A stretch of DNA of 24,399 nt, taken from CAZGSV01 sp964528605 (GTDB lineage Bacteria; Armatimonadota; Zipacnadia; CAZGSV01). Under the pieces are notes generated by a model, which saw only the letters and a program-made list of their open reading frames with translations, was not told the origin of the DNA and made no database searches. The stretch spans positions 1 to 24,399 of the forward strand of contig CAZGSV010000046.1 of assembly GCA_964528605.1 (NCBI GenBank), read 5' to 3'. Position 1 is the first letter of the stretch; every line of letters begins with the position of its first letter. The position numbers and the translations under genes were made by a program. This document shows, piece by piece, positions 6,694 to 13,382 of the stretch.

Positions 6694-9177
6694 ATGCGAG
6701 AGATAGACCTGTGCGGCGAGTGGCACTTCCGCGGCTGCGATCCGGGGCAAGGCGAGCGGATGGGCGCTCACTTGGCAGAGAGCCCACTAGGCGATTGGAA
6801 GCCGGCGCGCGTGCCGGGCGTGGTTCACCTTGACCTGCTCCGCCTGGGGGAAATCCCCGACCCGTTCTACGGCCGCAATGAGCCCGAGGTGCGCTGGGTT
6901 GAGGAGAAGGAATGGTGGTACCGGCGCGCCTTCGTGGTGCCGCCGGAGATGCTGGACGCGGATAGCGTCGTGCTTCGATTCGAGGGGCTCGACACCTTCG
7001 CCGCCATCTGGCTCAACGACCACCAGGTCGGGCGTGCCGACAGTATGTTCATCCCTTGGGGGTTCGAAGTGCGGTCGCTGCTTCGGGCTGGCGAAAATGC
7101 GCTCGTCGTCCGCTTTGACTCGCCGATAGCGACGCTGGACCAAATGGAGCGCGAGCAGGGCAAGTTGGGGTCCGTGTTCTATAGCGCGCGGCCCTACGGG
7201 CGAAAGGCGCAGTACTCCTTTGGCTGGGACTGGGGCCCGCGGCTTCCGACCTCGGGCATCTGGCGGCCGGTGAGCCTGCGGGCCTACAAGGGAGGCCGGG
7301 TACTCCATGTGTTCGCCCCAACGAACGTCGGAGAAGGCGCCGCTAGCGTGCGCGTACAGGTGGAGGTCGAAACGATCGCTGCGGGGGAGTTCGTGATCGA
7401 AGCGGCCCTGGCGCGAGAGGGGCAGGAGGTGTCGGACGCCAAGGCGCTAGGATTGGACGAAGGCAAGCATGTGGTCGAGATCCCGCTTAGCATCGCCGCG
7501 CCCGCCCTCTGGTGGCCCAACGGATACGGAGAACAGAATCTCTACGACCTACGGGTGGCCGTGACGCAAGGCGGCGAGGAATGCGACTGCCACAATGAGC
7601 GGATTGGGCTGCGCAAAGTGGAACTCGTGCAGGAGCCCGACGACGAGGGCAAGACGTTCATCTTCCGTGTCAACGGCGTTCCCGTATTCTGCAAGGGCGC
7701 GAACTGGATCCCCGCCGATTCCTTCATCCCGCGCGCGGACGAGGGGGTTTACCGGCGGCTGATCGGGGAATGCGTCGGGGCGCACTTCAACATGCTGCGC
7801 ATCTGGGGCGGAGGCATCTACGAGAACGAGGCCTTCTATCGCCTGTGCGACGAGAAAGGCATCCTCATCTGGCAGGACTTCATGTTCGCGTGCGCGGAGT
7901 ATCCCGAGACGGAGGACTTCTGGCGGAGCGTGCGGCATGAGGCGGAGACCGTGGTGAAGATGCTGCGCAATCACGCTTGCATCGCCATCTGGTGCGGCAA
8001 CAACGAGAACGACTGGGGCTTCCGCACCGGCCGGTTCGGCAAGCAAGAGAAGGACTATGGCGAGACGATCTACCATCGCATACTCCCCGAGGTCTGCGGC
8101 AGGCTGGACCCGACGCGGCCCTACTGGCCGAGCAGCCCGTTTGGCGGGGATACGGCGAACGACATGGCTGAGGGGGATCGGCACGCATGGGACGTCTGGG
8201 GCGGCAAGCCCATTCGCACCTATCTAGAGGACACCGGCCGTTTCATCTCGGAGTTCGGTTTCTGCGCGCCCCCGGTGATTGAGTCGGTGCTGCAGTTCTG
8301 CCCGCCGGCCGAGATGGCCACGGACAGCCCAACAGTAGTGCAGCATGTGAAGTTCGGCGAGAACATGGGCAACCTGCTCAACTACGTGCGCGACGAGTTG
8401 GGCGTAAGCGGAGAGGACTTCGAGGCATTCCTCGACGCGGCGCAGATGACGCAGGCGGTGGCGCTGCGGACGGCGGTGGAGCACTGGCGTCGGCGCAAGT
8501 TCCACACCGCAGGCGCGCTCATCTGGCAGATTGATGACTGCTGGCCGGTCATCAGTTGGAGCCTGGTGGACTACTACGGGCGGCGCAAGCCTTCGTACTA
8601 CTACGTCCGCCGCGCGATGGCTCCCGTGCTGCTCTCGCTAGCCGCGGATGAGGATGCCGTGCAAGTGTGGGTGGTGAACGACACCTTGGAGCGCGTGGAG
8701 GCGGAGGCGCAGGTGGGCGCTGCGCTGCTGTCCGGGGAGGTGCTAGGGCAGAGAGGGCAGAGTGTGGTGGTGCCGGCGAACGAGTCGCGGTTGGTGATGA
8801 CTGTGCCGCTCTCGGAGTTGGGGGTGCGGCAGAAGTCCGCGGCGGTGGCGTTCGCCGCGCTGCGCCGAGGAGACGCTATCCTCGGTCAGCAGCTGCTTCC
8901 GCTGGTTCGCTTCCAGGAACTCGCGCTGCCGCGGCCGCGCATCACGCCTGAGGTGTGGCGCGGAGGCGGAGGCGCTCTTAGCCTGGTGCTCAACCCCGAT
9001 GCGCCGGCCTTTGGGGTGCGCCTGACGCATAGCGATGCGGGCGTCGTCTTTGAGGACAACTATGTGGACTTGTGCCCGGGGCTGCCGAACCAGGTGCGCG
9101 TGCAGGCGCCGGCAGAGATGCCCCGCGCGGCGCTGCTCGGAGGATTGAGCATCGCGCCCCTGCTGCCGGTGGGATAG
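6694..9177 (+). CDS. Beta-mannosidase, glycoside hydrolase family 2
   Basis: An 827-residue cytoplasmic enzyme (no signal peptide) expected to release mannose from the non-reducing end of beta-mannosides. The order is a GH2 sugar-binding domain (from MREIDLCGEWHF to about residue 200, with FEGLDTFAAIWLND and QYSFGWDWGPR), a beta-sandwich, the TIM barrel (~residues 310-660), and C-terminal sandwich domains. The acid/base is Glu438 in WCGNNEND and the nucleophile is Glu520 in FISEFGF, both in the standard context for this subfamily. WWPNGYGEQNLY and FCKGANWIPADSF are further signatures. The ATG at 6694 has GGGGAG at good spacing. Complete and apparently functional. Confidence 0.92.
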   Translation: MREIDLCGEWHFRGCDPGQGERMGAHLAESPLGDWKPARVPGVVHLDLLRLGEIPDPFYGRNEPEVRWVEEKEWWYRRAFVVPPEMLDADSVVLRFEGLDTFAAIWLNDHQVGRADSMFIPWGFEVRSLLRAGENALVVRFDSPIATLDQMEREQGKLGSVFYSARPYGRKAQYSFGWDWGPRLPTSGIWRPVSLRAYKGGRVLHVFAPTNVGEGAASVRVQVEVETIAAGEFVIEAALAREGQEVSDAKALGLDEGKHVVEIPLSIAAPALWWPNGYGEQNLYDLRVAVTQGGEECDCHNERIGLRKVELVQEPDDEGKTFIFRVNGVPVFCKGANWIPADSFIPRADEGVYRRLIGECVGAHFNMLRIWGGGIYENEAFYRLCDEKGILIWQDFMFACAEYPETEDFWRSVRHEAETVVKMLRNHACIAIWCGNNENDWGFRTGRFGKQEKDYGETIYHRILPEVCGRLDPTRPYWPSSPFGGDTANDMAEGDRHAWDVWGGKPIRTYLEDTGRFISEFGFCAPPVIESVLQFCPPAEMATDSPTVVQHVKFGENMGNLLNYVRDELGVSGEDFEAFLDAAQMTQAVALRTAVEHWRRRKFHTAGALIWQIDDCWPVISWSLVDYYGRRKPSYYYVRRAMAPVLLSLAADEDAVQVWVVNDTLERVEAEAQVGAALLSGEVLGQRGQSVVVPANESRLVMTVPLSELGVRQKSAAVAFAALRRGDAILGQQLLPLVRFQELALPRPRITPEVWRGGGGALSLVLNPDAPAFGVRLTHSDAGVVFEDNYVDLCPGLPNQVRVQAPAEMPRAALLGGLSIAPLLPVG

Positions 9178-9189
9178 GCGGCTGAGTGG

Positions 9190-9408
9190 CTAGAACGCTC
9201 CCTCGGTGCCGCTGGCCAGGAACCACAGCCCGGGCCGCGTGTCCGCAGCGCTGAAGTCCTGGCACAACCGCTCGGCGGCAGCCGGGTCGGTGTCGAGGGC
9301 CCACAGGCGGTGCGCGACGCCGAGTTCGCGATAGGCTTCAGCGTGGGCGCGGCCGATTACGCCGCAGCCGGCTGGGCAGATGCCGTTGCCGGGGATAAGG
9401 GGGGCCTC
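9190..9408 (-). pseudogene. Fragment resembling the N terminus of a Gfo/Idh/MocA oxidoreductase
   Basis: Between two in-frame TAG codons (9409-9411 and 9190-9192) the minus strand is open for 72 codons. The translation includes GCGVIGRAHAEAYRELG and then RLWALDTDPAAAERLCQDF. This is the typical first beta-alpha-beta of Gfo/Idh/MocA family dehydrogenases: the glycine-rich NAD(P) loop, the HAxAYxxLG helix, and an acidic residue ending strand two. The frame stops after ~70 residues where the family continues for ~300. A perfect GGAGG (9409-9405) precedes it, but there is no ATG, GTG or TTG in frame; only an ATC at 9396 has suitable spacing. Most likely a decayed gene start. A real short gene with a rare start codon is the alternative. 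Confidence 0.4.
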
Positions 9409-9435
9409 CTAACGCAGTTCGGATCTGAGCGCAGT

Positions 9436-10206
9436 CTAGCGCGGTCGAGCGACGCCGTCTTGGCCGAGCACCATCAGGTTGAGGCCGCGTTCAGTGAGCA
9501 GCGCCGACAACTGGCCGATGGCGGCTATGTCGCGCGCGCTCGAGGCGGGAGCGCAGAGCATGACCGTGGCAAAGAACCCCTCGGCCGCGTCTTCCAGGAG
9601 TTTGCGCAGGCCGCTGGCCTCTTCGGGGTCGGCCGCGGCGCTTGCCGGGTCGCGGTAGAGCGCGGTGAGGATGTAGCCTGCGGCCTCGGCGGACTCGACG
9701 AGTCGCTGCTCGAGCGCGGCAGCGCGCTGGGCGTCCACGTCGGCCCGAAGATAACCGGCCGCCTTGTTGCCCGCTTCCGCAGGTATGAGCAAACGAGCGG
9801 CCTGTCGTTGCTCACGTCCGCCGCCGTTGCTGCCCGCCTCCTTGGCGGTTTGCTTGGACTTCGCCGATTGCGACTTCTCGGCGCGCGGCTTCGGCGTTGG
9901 CGCCGGCTCGGGCTCCGCGGGGGGGGCAGGCGCTTCCGGCTTAGGGGCGGCGCGCATCCCAGCCGCTGGTGCGGCTTTGGCCGAGGGCCTGGCATCGGCG
10001 GGCCTGGCGGTGGTGTCGGCCACGCGGTTCTCAGGAGTACAGTAAACGATCACGCCCTGAGCGTCGCGGATGATCAGGAAGCCGTCCTCGCGCTGCAGAT
10101 CGACGCCGCGGACCTCGATGCGGAAGCCGTCCAGGGCGCGCACCTCGAACCTGCGCTCGGCGCGGTCGTGCTGGTGCGACGTTTTACTGCCGTCCCGAGG
10201 GCTCAT
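9436..10206 (-). CDS. Protein with a serine-recombinase-like C-terminal fold lacking the catalytic serine
   Basis: A 256-residue protein in three parts. Residues ~17-62 form a small beta-rich domain (FEVRALDGFRIEVRGVD, DGFLIIRDAQGVIVYCTPE) that I cannot assign. Residues ~65-140 are a Pro/Ala/Lys-rich linker. Residues ~148-248 follow the resolvase/invertase N-terminal pattern: AGYLRADVDAQ where recombinases have YxRVSTxxQ, then LEQRLVESAEAAGY, LYRDPASAA, GLRKLLEDAAEGFFATVML, and SALLTERGLNLMVL. The nucleophilic Ser position is Asp156, and the DRLxR segment reads CAPASSAR, so strand-exchange activity is not expected. No DNA-binding recombinase domain follows. The ATG at 10206 has GGTGAG upstream. 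Confidence 0.6.
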   Translation of the reverse strand: MSPRDGSKTSHQHDRAERRFEVRALDGFRIEVRGVDLQREDGFLIIRDAQGVIVYCTPENRVADTTARPADARPSAKAAPAAGMRAAPKPEAPAPPAEPEPAPTPKPRAEKSQSAKSKQTAKEAGSNGGGREQRQAARLLIPAEAGNKAAGYLRADVDAQRAAALEQRLVESAEAAGYILTALYRDPASAAADPEEASGLRKLLEDAAEGFFATVMLCAPASSARDIAAIGQLSALLTERGLNLMVLGQDGVARPR

Positions 10207-10211
10207 ATACT
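10183..10211 (+). promoter_or_regulatory. Possible promoter for the leader ORF / LarA-like operon
   Basis: TTTACT (10183-10188), 17 bases, TATACT (10206-10211) on the plus strand. It lies inside the first codons of the divergent gene and would start transcription near 10218, just before the 10222-10242 palindrome. The -35 match is only moderate. Confidence 0.35.
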
Positions 10212-10221
10212 CTCACCCGCA

Positions 10222-10242
10222 GCCCCGGGCGCATCCCGGGGC
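10222..10242. promoter_or_regulatory. 8-bp palindrome between divergent promoters
   Basis: GCCCCGGG (10222-10229) and CCCGGGGC (10235-10242) form a perfect inverted repeat around a 5-base centre. It sits at the expected transcription starts of both divergent units, so it could be an operator for a dimeric regulator or a 5'-leader hairpin in either mRNA. Confidence 0.4.
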
Positions 10243-10243
10243 C

Positions 10244-10273
10244 ATAATACGAACCCAGCATAGGGGTTGGCAA
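10244..10273 (-). promoter_or_regulatory. Sigma-70-type promoter of the recombinase-fold gene
   Basis: On the minus strand TTGCCA (10273-10268), an 18-base spacer and TATTAT (10249-10244) match the consensus at five of six positions in each hexamer. Transcription would start near 10237, giving a ~30-base leader to the ATG at 10206. Confidence 0.6.
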
Positions 10274-10291
10274 GTTCAGGAGGGCCTGTAG

Positions 10292-10369
10292 GTGTTCAGT
10301 CGGGAACTGCGGCGCCACCTCCTCTCGCCCCTGTTGGCGCACAACCGCGGTGAGAGCGGAGGCGGCTGA
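10292..10369 (+). CDS. 25-codon leader ORF coupled to the LarA-like gene
   Basis: AGGAGG (10278-10283) is followed after eight bases by a GTG at 10292. The 25-codon frame ends in a TGA that overlaps the ATG of the next gene (TGATG, 10367-10371). The peptide begins MFSRELRRHLLSPLL: an amphipathic basic helix with a Gly-rich tail. Perfect ribosome-site spacing and the stop/start overlap are what support it. It could be a regulatory leader peptide, a small protein, or simply a coupling device. I recognise no homologue, and there is no obvious run of a single regulatory codon as in amino-acid attenuators. Confidence 0.5.
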   Translation: MFSRELRRHLLSPLLAHNRGESGGG

Positions 10370-11643
10370 TGGAGGACGGTAGCACGCGTGACACGGAGCG
10401 GATACTGTCGCGGCTGCGGCTGGCGTCTGTCAGGCAGGCTGCGCGCGCACCCGCTTTGGACGATGTCAAGGGCGCCGTAGCGAAGGCCATTGCGGAGTCG
10501 GGCGTGCTAGGCAGGATGCGGCCGGGCGCGCGAGTGGCCGTCACCGCCGGCAGCCGGGGCATCGCCGACATTGCCACTGTGCTGCGTACCGTCTGCGACG
10601 GCGTGCGCCGCGCGGGCGGTCAGCCTTTCATCTTCCCGGCCATGGGGAGCCACGGGGGAGCAACGGCGGAAGGGCAGGTGGCGCTGCTCGAATCGCTCGG
10701 CGTCACCGAGGCGTCCGTGGGAGCGCCCGTGCGGGCCACGATGGAGGTCGTGGAGTTGGGCCGCACGGAAGAGGGGCTGCCGGTTTACCTTGACCGCTAC
10801 GCCACCGAGGCCGACGCCATCATCGCGGTGAACCGCGTGAAGAGTCACTCCGATTTCTCCAGCACCTACGAGAGCGGGCTGATGAAGATTCTCGCGGTCG
10901 GCGCGGGCAAGCGGATGGGCGCCGAGGTCATCCACTCCGGTGGCGCGGGCGGCCTGCGTAACTTCATCGTCCCCTATGCGCGGCAGGTGATCGCCCATGC
11001 GCCCGTCATCGGAGGACTGGCGCTCCTTGAGAACGAGCGGCACTCGCTCGCCGAGGTGGTGGGCCTGCCCGCCGACGAGATCGAGAAGCACGAAGCGGCG
11101 TTGCTGGTGCGCGCGAAGGCGATGGAGCCAAGCCTGCCCTTCGACGAGATTGACCTGCTCATCATAGACCGCATGGGCAAGGAGATAAGCGGGGTAGGCA
11201 TGGACACCAACGTCATCGGCCGCCGCGCGATAAGAGGCGAACCGGACCCCGAGAGGCCGAAGGTCGCCTACGTGTTCGTGCGCACGCTCACGCCGGCCTC
11301 CCACGGGAACGCCATCGGCGTCGGCCTCGCGGATTTCACCACAATGCGGCTGGCCGAGCAGATTGACTGGCCGGTCACGCGTCTCAACGGCCTCATCAGC
11401 GGCTTTCTCGAGCGGGCGAAGTTGCCGCTGACGTTGCCCAACGACAGGGCGGCGCTGCTGGCCGCGCTGACCGCGCTGGGCGCGAAGGCGGAGGCCGCTA
11501 GGGTCGTGCGCATAAGGGACACCGCGGACCTGACCGAGATGGCGGTCTCCGAGTCGCTGCTCGGGGAGGCTCGGGCCCGCGACCTCGTGGAGTGCGGGCC
11601 GCCTCAGCCAATGGCCTTCGACAGTGAAGGCTGGATGAGTTAG
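10369..11643 (+). CDS. LarA/DUF2088 family protein (lactate-racemase-like)
   Basis: A 424-residue cytoplasmic protein. The N-terminal half has VAVTAGSRGIADIATVL and PAMGSHGGATAEGQ (His95). The central part has NRVKSHSDF (His160), GLMKILAVGAGK (Lys173) and EVIHSGG (His189). In LarA, as I recall, a Lys carries the nickel-pincer cofactor and a His 16 residues later binds nickel; here Lys173 and His189 have the same 16-residue spacing, while the preceding His is 13 rather than 10 residues away. LarA itself racemises lactate, but this branch is distant and its substrate is unknown. No larB/larC/larE maturation genes are nearby. GGAGG (10358-10362) lies six bases before the ATG, whose first base is shared with the leader ORF's stop codon. 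Confidence 0.75.
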   Translation: MEDGSTRDTERILSRLRLASVRQAARAPALDDVKGAVAKAIAESGVLGRMRPGARVAVTAGSRGIADIATVLRTVCDGVRRAGGQPFIFPAMGSHGGATAEGQVALLESLGVTEASVGAPVRATMEVVELGRTEEGLPVYLDRYATEADAIIAVNRVKSHSDFSSTYESGLMKILAVGAGKRMGAEVIHSGGAGGLRNFIVPYARQVIAHAPVIGGLALLENERHSLAEVVGLPADEIEKHEAALLVRAKAMEPSLPFDEIDLLIIDRMGKEISGVGMDTNVIGRRAIRGEPDPERPKVAYVFVRTLTPASHGNAIGVGLADFTTMRLAEQIDWPVTRLNGLISGFLERAKLPLTLPNDRAALLAALTALGAKAEAARVVRIRDTADLTEMAVSESLLGEARARDLVECGPPQPMAFDSEGWMS

Positions 11644-11659
11644 CCGGGGCTGGGCAAGC

Positions 11660-12037
11660 CTACCGCGGCCGCGAGGGCATGGTGAGGTGGCCCACGAGTG
11701 TGCCGGAGACTCCCAGCAGCAAGGCTATGCCCATCAGCGGCCAGAGCCGGTGGATGGTGATGCCCCCCAGCAGTCGGTCAACGAGCCACAGGATGAAGAC
11801 GTTGGCGCCGAAGGAAAGCGCCAGGGAGAAAAGCCCGAGGGTGAGGCAACTGAGCGGCAGCGTCAGTATGCGGAGCACGAACAAGAGCGGGCGCACCAGC
11901 ACCGAGAGCACGGAGACCAGCGCCACCGCAAGTATGGCCTCGCCCGCGCCTGAAAGGGAGAGCCACGTGGGCAGCAGCAAGGCTATCAACGCCAGGACGG
12001 CTGCTTGAACGAGAATCCGGATTATCCAGCGCACCAT
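11660..12037 (-). CDS. Four-TM membrane protein of the YvlD / phage-holin-IV-like family
   Basis: A 125-residue, almost wholly hydrophobic protein with four predicted helices (about residues 8-26, 33-52, 56-86 and 97-118). Motifs such as RPLLFVLRILTLPLSCLTLGLFSLALSFGANVFILWLVD fit the small mycobacterial-type phage-holin superfamily IV, to which YvlD belongs. Despite the name, these are ordinary chromosomal membrane proteins of unknown role, often linked to envelope stress. The ATG lies inside the end of ogt (16-base overlap), so it is the last gene of the long minus-strand operon. It is convergent with the LarA-like gene, with 16 bases between the stops and no clear terminator. Confidence 0.75.
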   Translation of the reverse strand: MVRWIIRILVQAAVLALIALLLPTWLSLSGAGEAILAVALVSVLSVLVRPLLFVLRILTLPLSCLTLGLFSLALSFGANVFILWLVDRLLGGITIHRLWPLMGIALLLGVSGTLVGHLTMPSRPR

Positions 12038-12603
12038 TGGGGGCCTCCCTGGTCGGCGATACGCAGAGACTTTGCGGGTTGGAGTGCCTGAGGGTCAAGC
12101 GCCTCGTGCCGCAGGAGCATGCGCTTGAGGTCCAGCCCAGCGCCGAAGCCCCCCAGCCCATTTGCGGCGACCACCCGGTGACAGGGAAGTAGCACCGGCC
12201 AGCGGTTGCGCCCGAGGGCCTGCCCCACCGCGCGGGCCGCGCCGGGGGCCCCGCAGGCCGCCGCGAGTGCGCCATAGGTGACCACGGACCCGAACGGCAC
12301 GTGCCAGAGGGCGCTGAGCACTCGCTGGTCGAACGCGGATAGTCCCCTCCCGTCGAGAGGAATGCTCAGCGGGGTCGCCTGCCCGCGCGCATAGCGCTCG
12401 AGCCAGCGCGCAAGTCGCGCGGCCAGGCTCGCAGGCGGCGGGCAGGAGGCCAGAGCGATTCTCTGCGGCAACTGGGCAACCAGGGCCTCCAGCGCGCGCC
12501 GCGGTGAGGGATATGCGCAGGTGAGCGCGATCAAGCCGGCTTCCGAGAAGAAAGCCGCGAAGTGGCCCAGCGAAGTCTGTGCTTGCAGAAGGTCCCTGCG
12601 CAT
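12022..12603 (-). CDS. ogt: Methylated-DNA--protein-cysteine methyltransferase (Ogt-type)
   Basis: Suicide repair enzyme that transfers alkyl groups from O6-alkylguanine to its own cysteine. The 193-residue product has an N-terminal Ogt-like domain and the catalytic domain. In the latter, FDQRVLSALWHVPFGSVVTYGALAAACGAPGAARAVGQALGRN precedes the active site PCHRVVAANG (Cys141), followed by GGFGAGLDLKRMLLRHE. The start at 12603 lies one base after the stop of the preceding gene; an upstream ATG at 12657 would overlap that gene by 50 bases. The C-terminal ~25 residues are an extension beyond the usual end. Its place in an envelope/ABC operon is unusual. Confidence 0.92.
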   Translation of the reverse strand: MRRDLLQAQTSLGHFAAFFSEAGLIALTCAYPSPRRALEALVAQLPQRIALASCPPPASLAARLARWLERYARGQATPLSIPLDGRGLSAFDQRVLSALWHVPFGSVVTYGALAAACGAPGAARAVGQALGRNRWPVLLPCHRVVAANGLGGFGAGLDLKRMLLRHEALDPQALQPAKSLRIADQGGPQWCAG

Positions 12604-12604
12604 C

Positions 12605-13369
12605 CTAGCGGCGAGTAAGGCGATACACGTAGAGGCTGGTGGCGCCGAGGGCGGCAATGGACACGAGGGCAGCGAGCCACGGGGGTACTAGCCGCCCGAC
12701 ACTGGCGGCGCTGGTGAGCACCAGCACCCCGGCCAGCGCGAACGCCAGCCAGTGCGGGAGTGGCTTCGCCGCGCGCCCGGCCTCCACAGGTGTCTCCGCG
12801 GCCAAGCGCATACAGAAAGGGCAGATCCTGGCATTCTCTTCGAGCGGTTGCGCGCACGCAGGGCAGCGAGTCATCCGGCGCGGGGCCTGCTCGATGAGTC
12901 GCAGCGCCTTCTGATGCATGGTGCGCGTGCGCCGCTCATTGGGCGCCAATTCCAGGGCCCGCGCCAGCGCCTGCATGGCCGCCTGGTAGGCCCCGGCCTC
13001 AAGGTAGATCTCGCCCACGGCTTGGTAAGCACCGGCGTTCTTAGGATCGAGGAAGGCAGTTCGCTCCCAGGCGACTGCATCTTCCTGCAGGAGCATGCGC
13101 TCGCCCCGACGGACCACCTGTTTGCTCGCCCAGAAGGCCACCGGCACTGCCACCACGGCGAGCAGAAGGAGCAGGGGCCCCCAGAAGGTACCCCACCGCA
13201 GAAGCACCTGAGCCATATACGCCAGGACCGCGAGCGTTGCGGCAACCGCCTCACCGAAGTCGAGCACGCCCTCGGTGAACAGGTACCACATGTACCAGGC
13301 GAAGAGCCCGAACATGAACCCCAGCACCACAAAGGCAGCCAATAGGCTGAAGCCGGTGGCAAAGTCCAA
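12605..13369 (-). CDS. Membrane protein with TPR-like and zinc-ribbon segments
   Basis: A 254-residue protein from a TTG start at 13369, chosen because AGGGGG (13382-13377) lies seven bases before it and the previous gene's stop is at 13383-13385. Two N-terminal helices (~8-31 and ~61-80) are followed by a TPR-like helical pair (~100-143, with NAGAYQAVGEIYLEAGAYQ and ALARALELAPN). A four-Cys zinc ribbon follows (CPAC at 169-172 and CPFC at 183-186), then two C-terminal helices (~205-222 and ~230-248). It looks like a scaffold or adaptor in the membrane. I assign no family or activity. Upstream in-frame starts would overlap the preceding gene. Confidence 0.65.
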   Translation of the reverse strand: MDFATGFSLLAAFVVLGFMFGLFAWYMWYLFTEGVLDFGEAVAATLAVLAYMAQVLLRWGTFWGPLLLLLAVVAVPVAFWASKQVVRRGERMLLQEDAVAWERTAFLDPKNAGAYQAVGEIYLEAGAYQAAMQALARALELAPNERRTRTMHQKALRLIEQAPRRMTRCPACAQPLEENARICPFCMRLAAETPVEAGRAAKPLPHWLAFALAGVLVLTSAASVGRLVPPWLAALVSIAALGATSLYVYRLTRR

Positions 13370-13382
13370 CAGCCGGCCCCCT

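Noticed and set aside
9436..10206. Active site-specific recombinase or mobile element
   Set aside because: The catalytic Ser is absent, there is no DNA-binding domain, and no flanking repeats or element boundaries are visible.
9310..10263. Long plus-strand open frame opposite the recombinase-fold gene
   Set aside because: Its translation is low-complexity Arg/Gly/Leu-rich sequence typical of the antisense of a GC-rich gene, while the minus-strand frame has promoter, ribosome site and a recognisable fold.
11660..12037. Phage holin suggesting a prophage remnant
   Set aside because: The family name is misleading; YvlD-like proteins are chromosomal, and no endolysin, structural or integrase gene is nearby.
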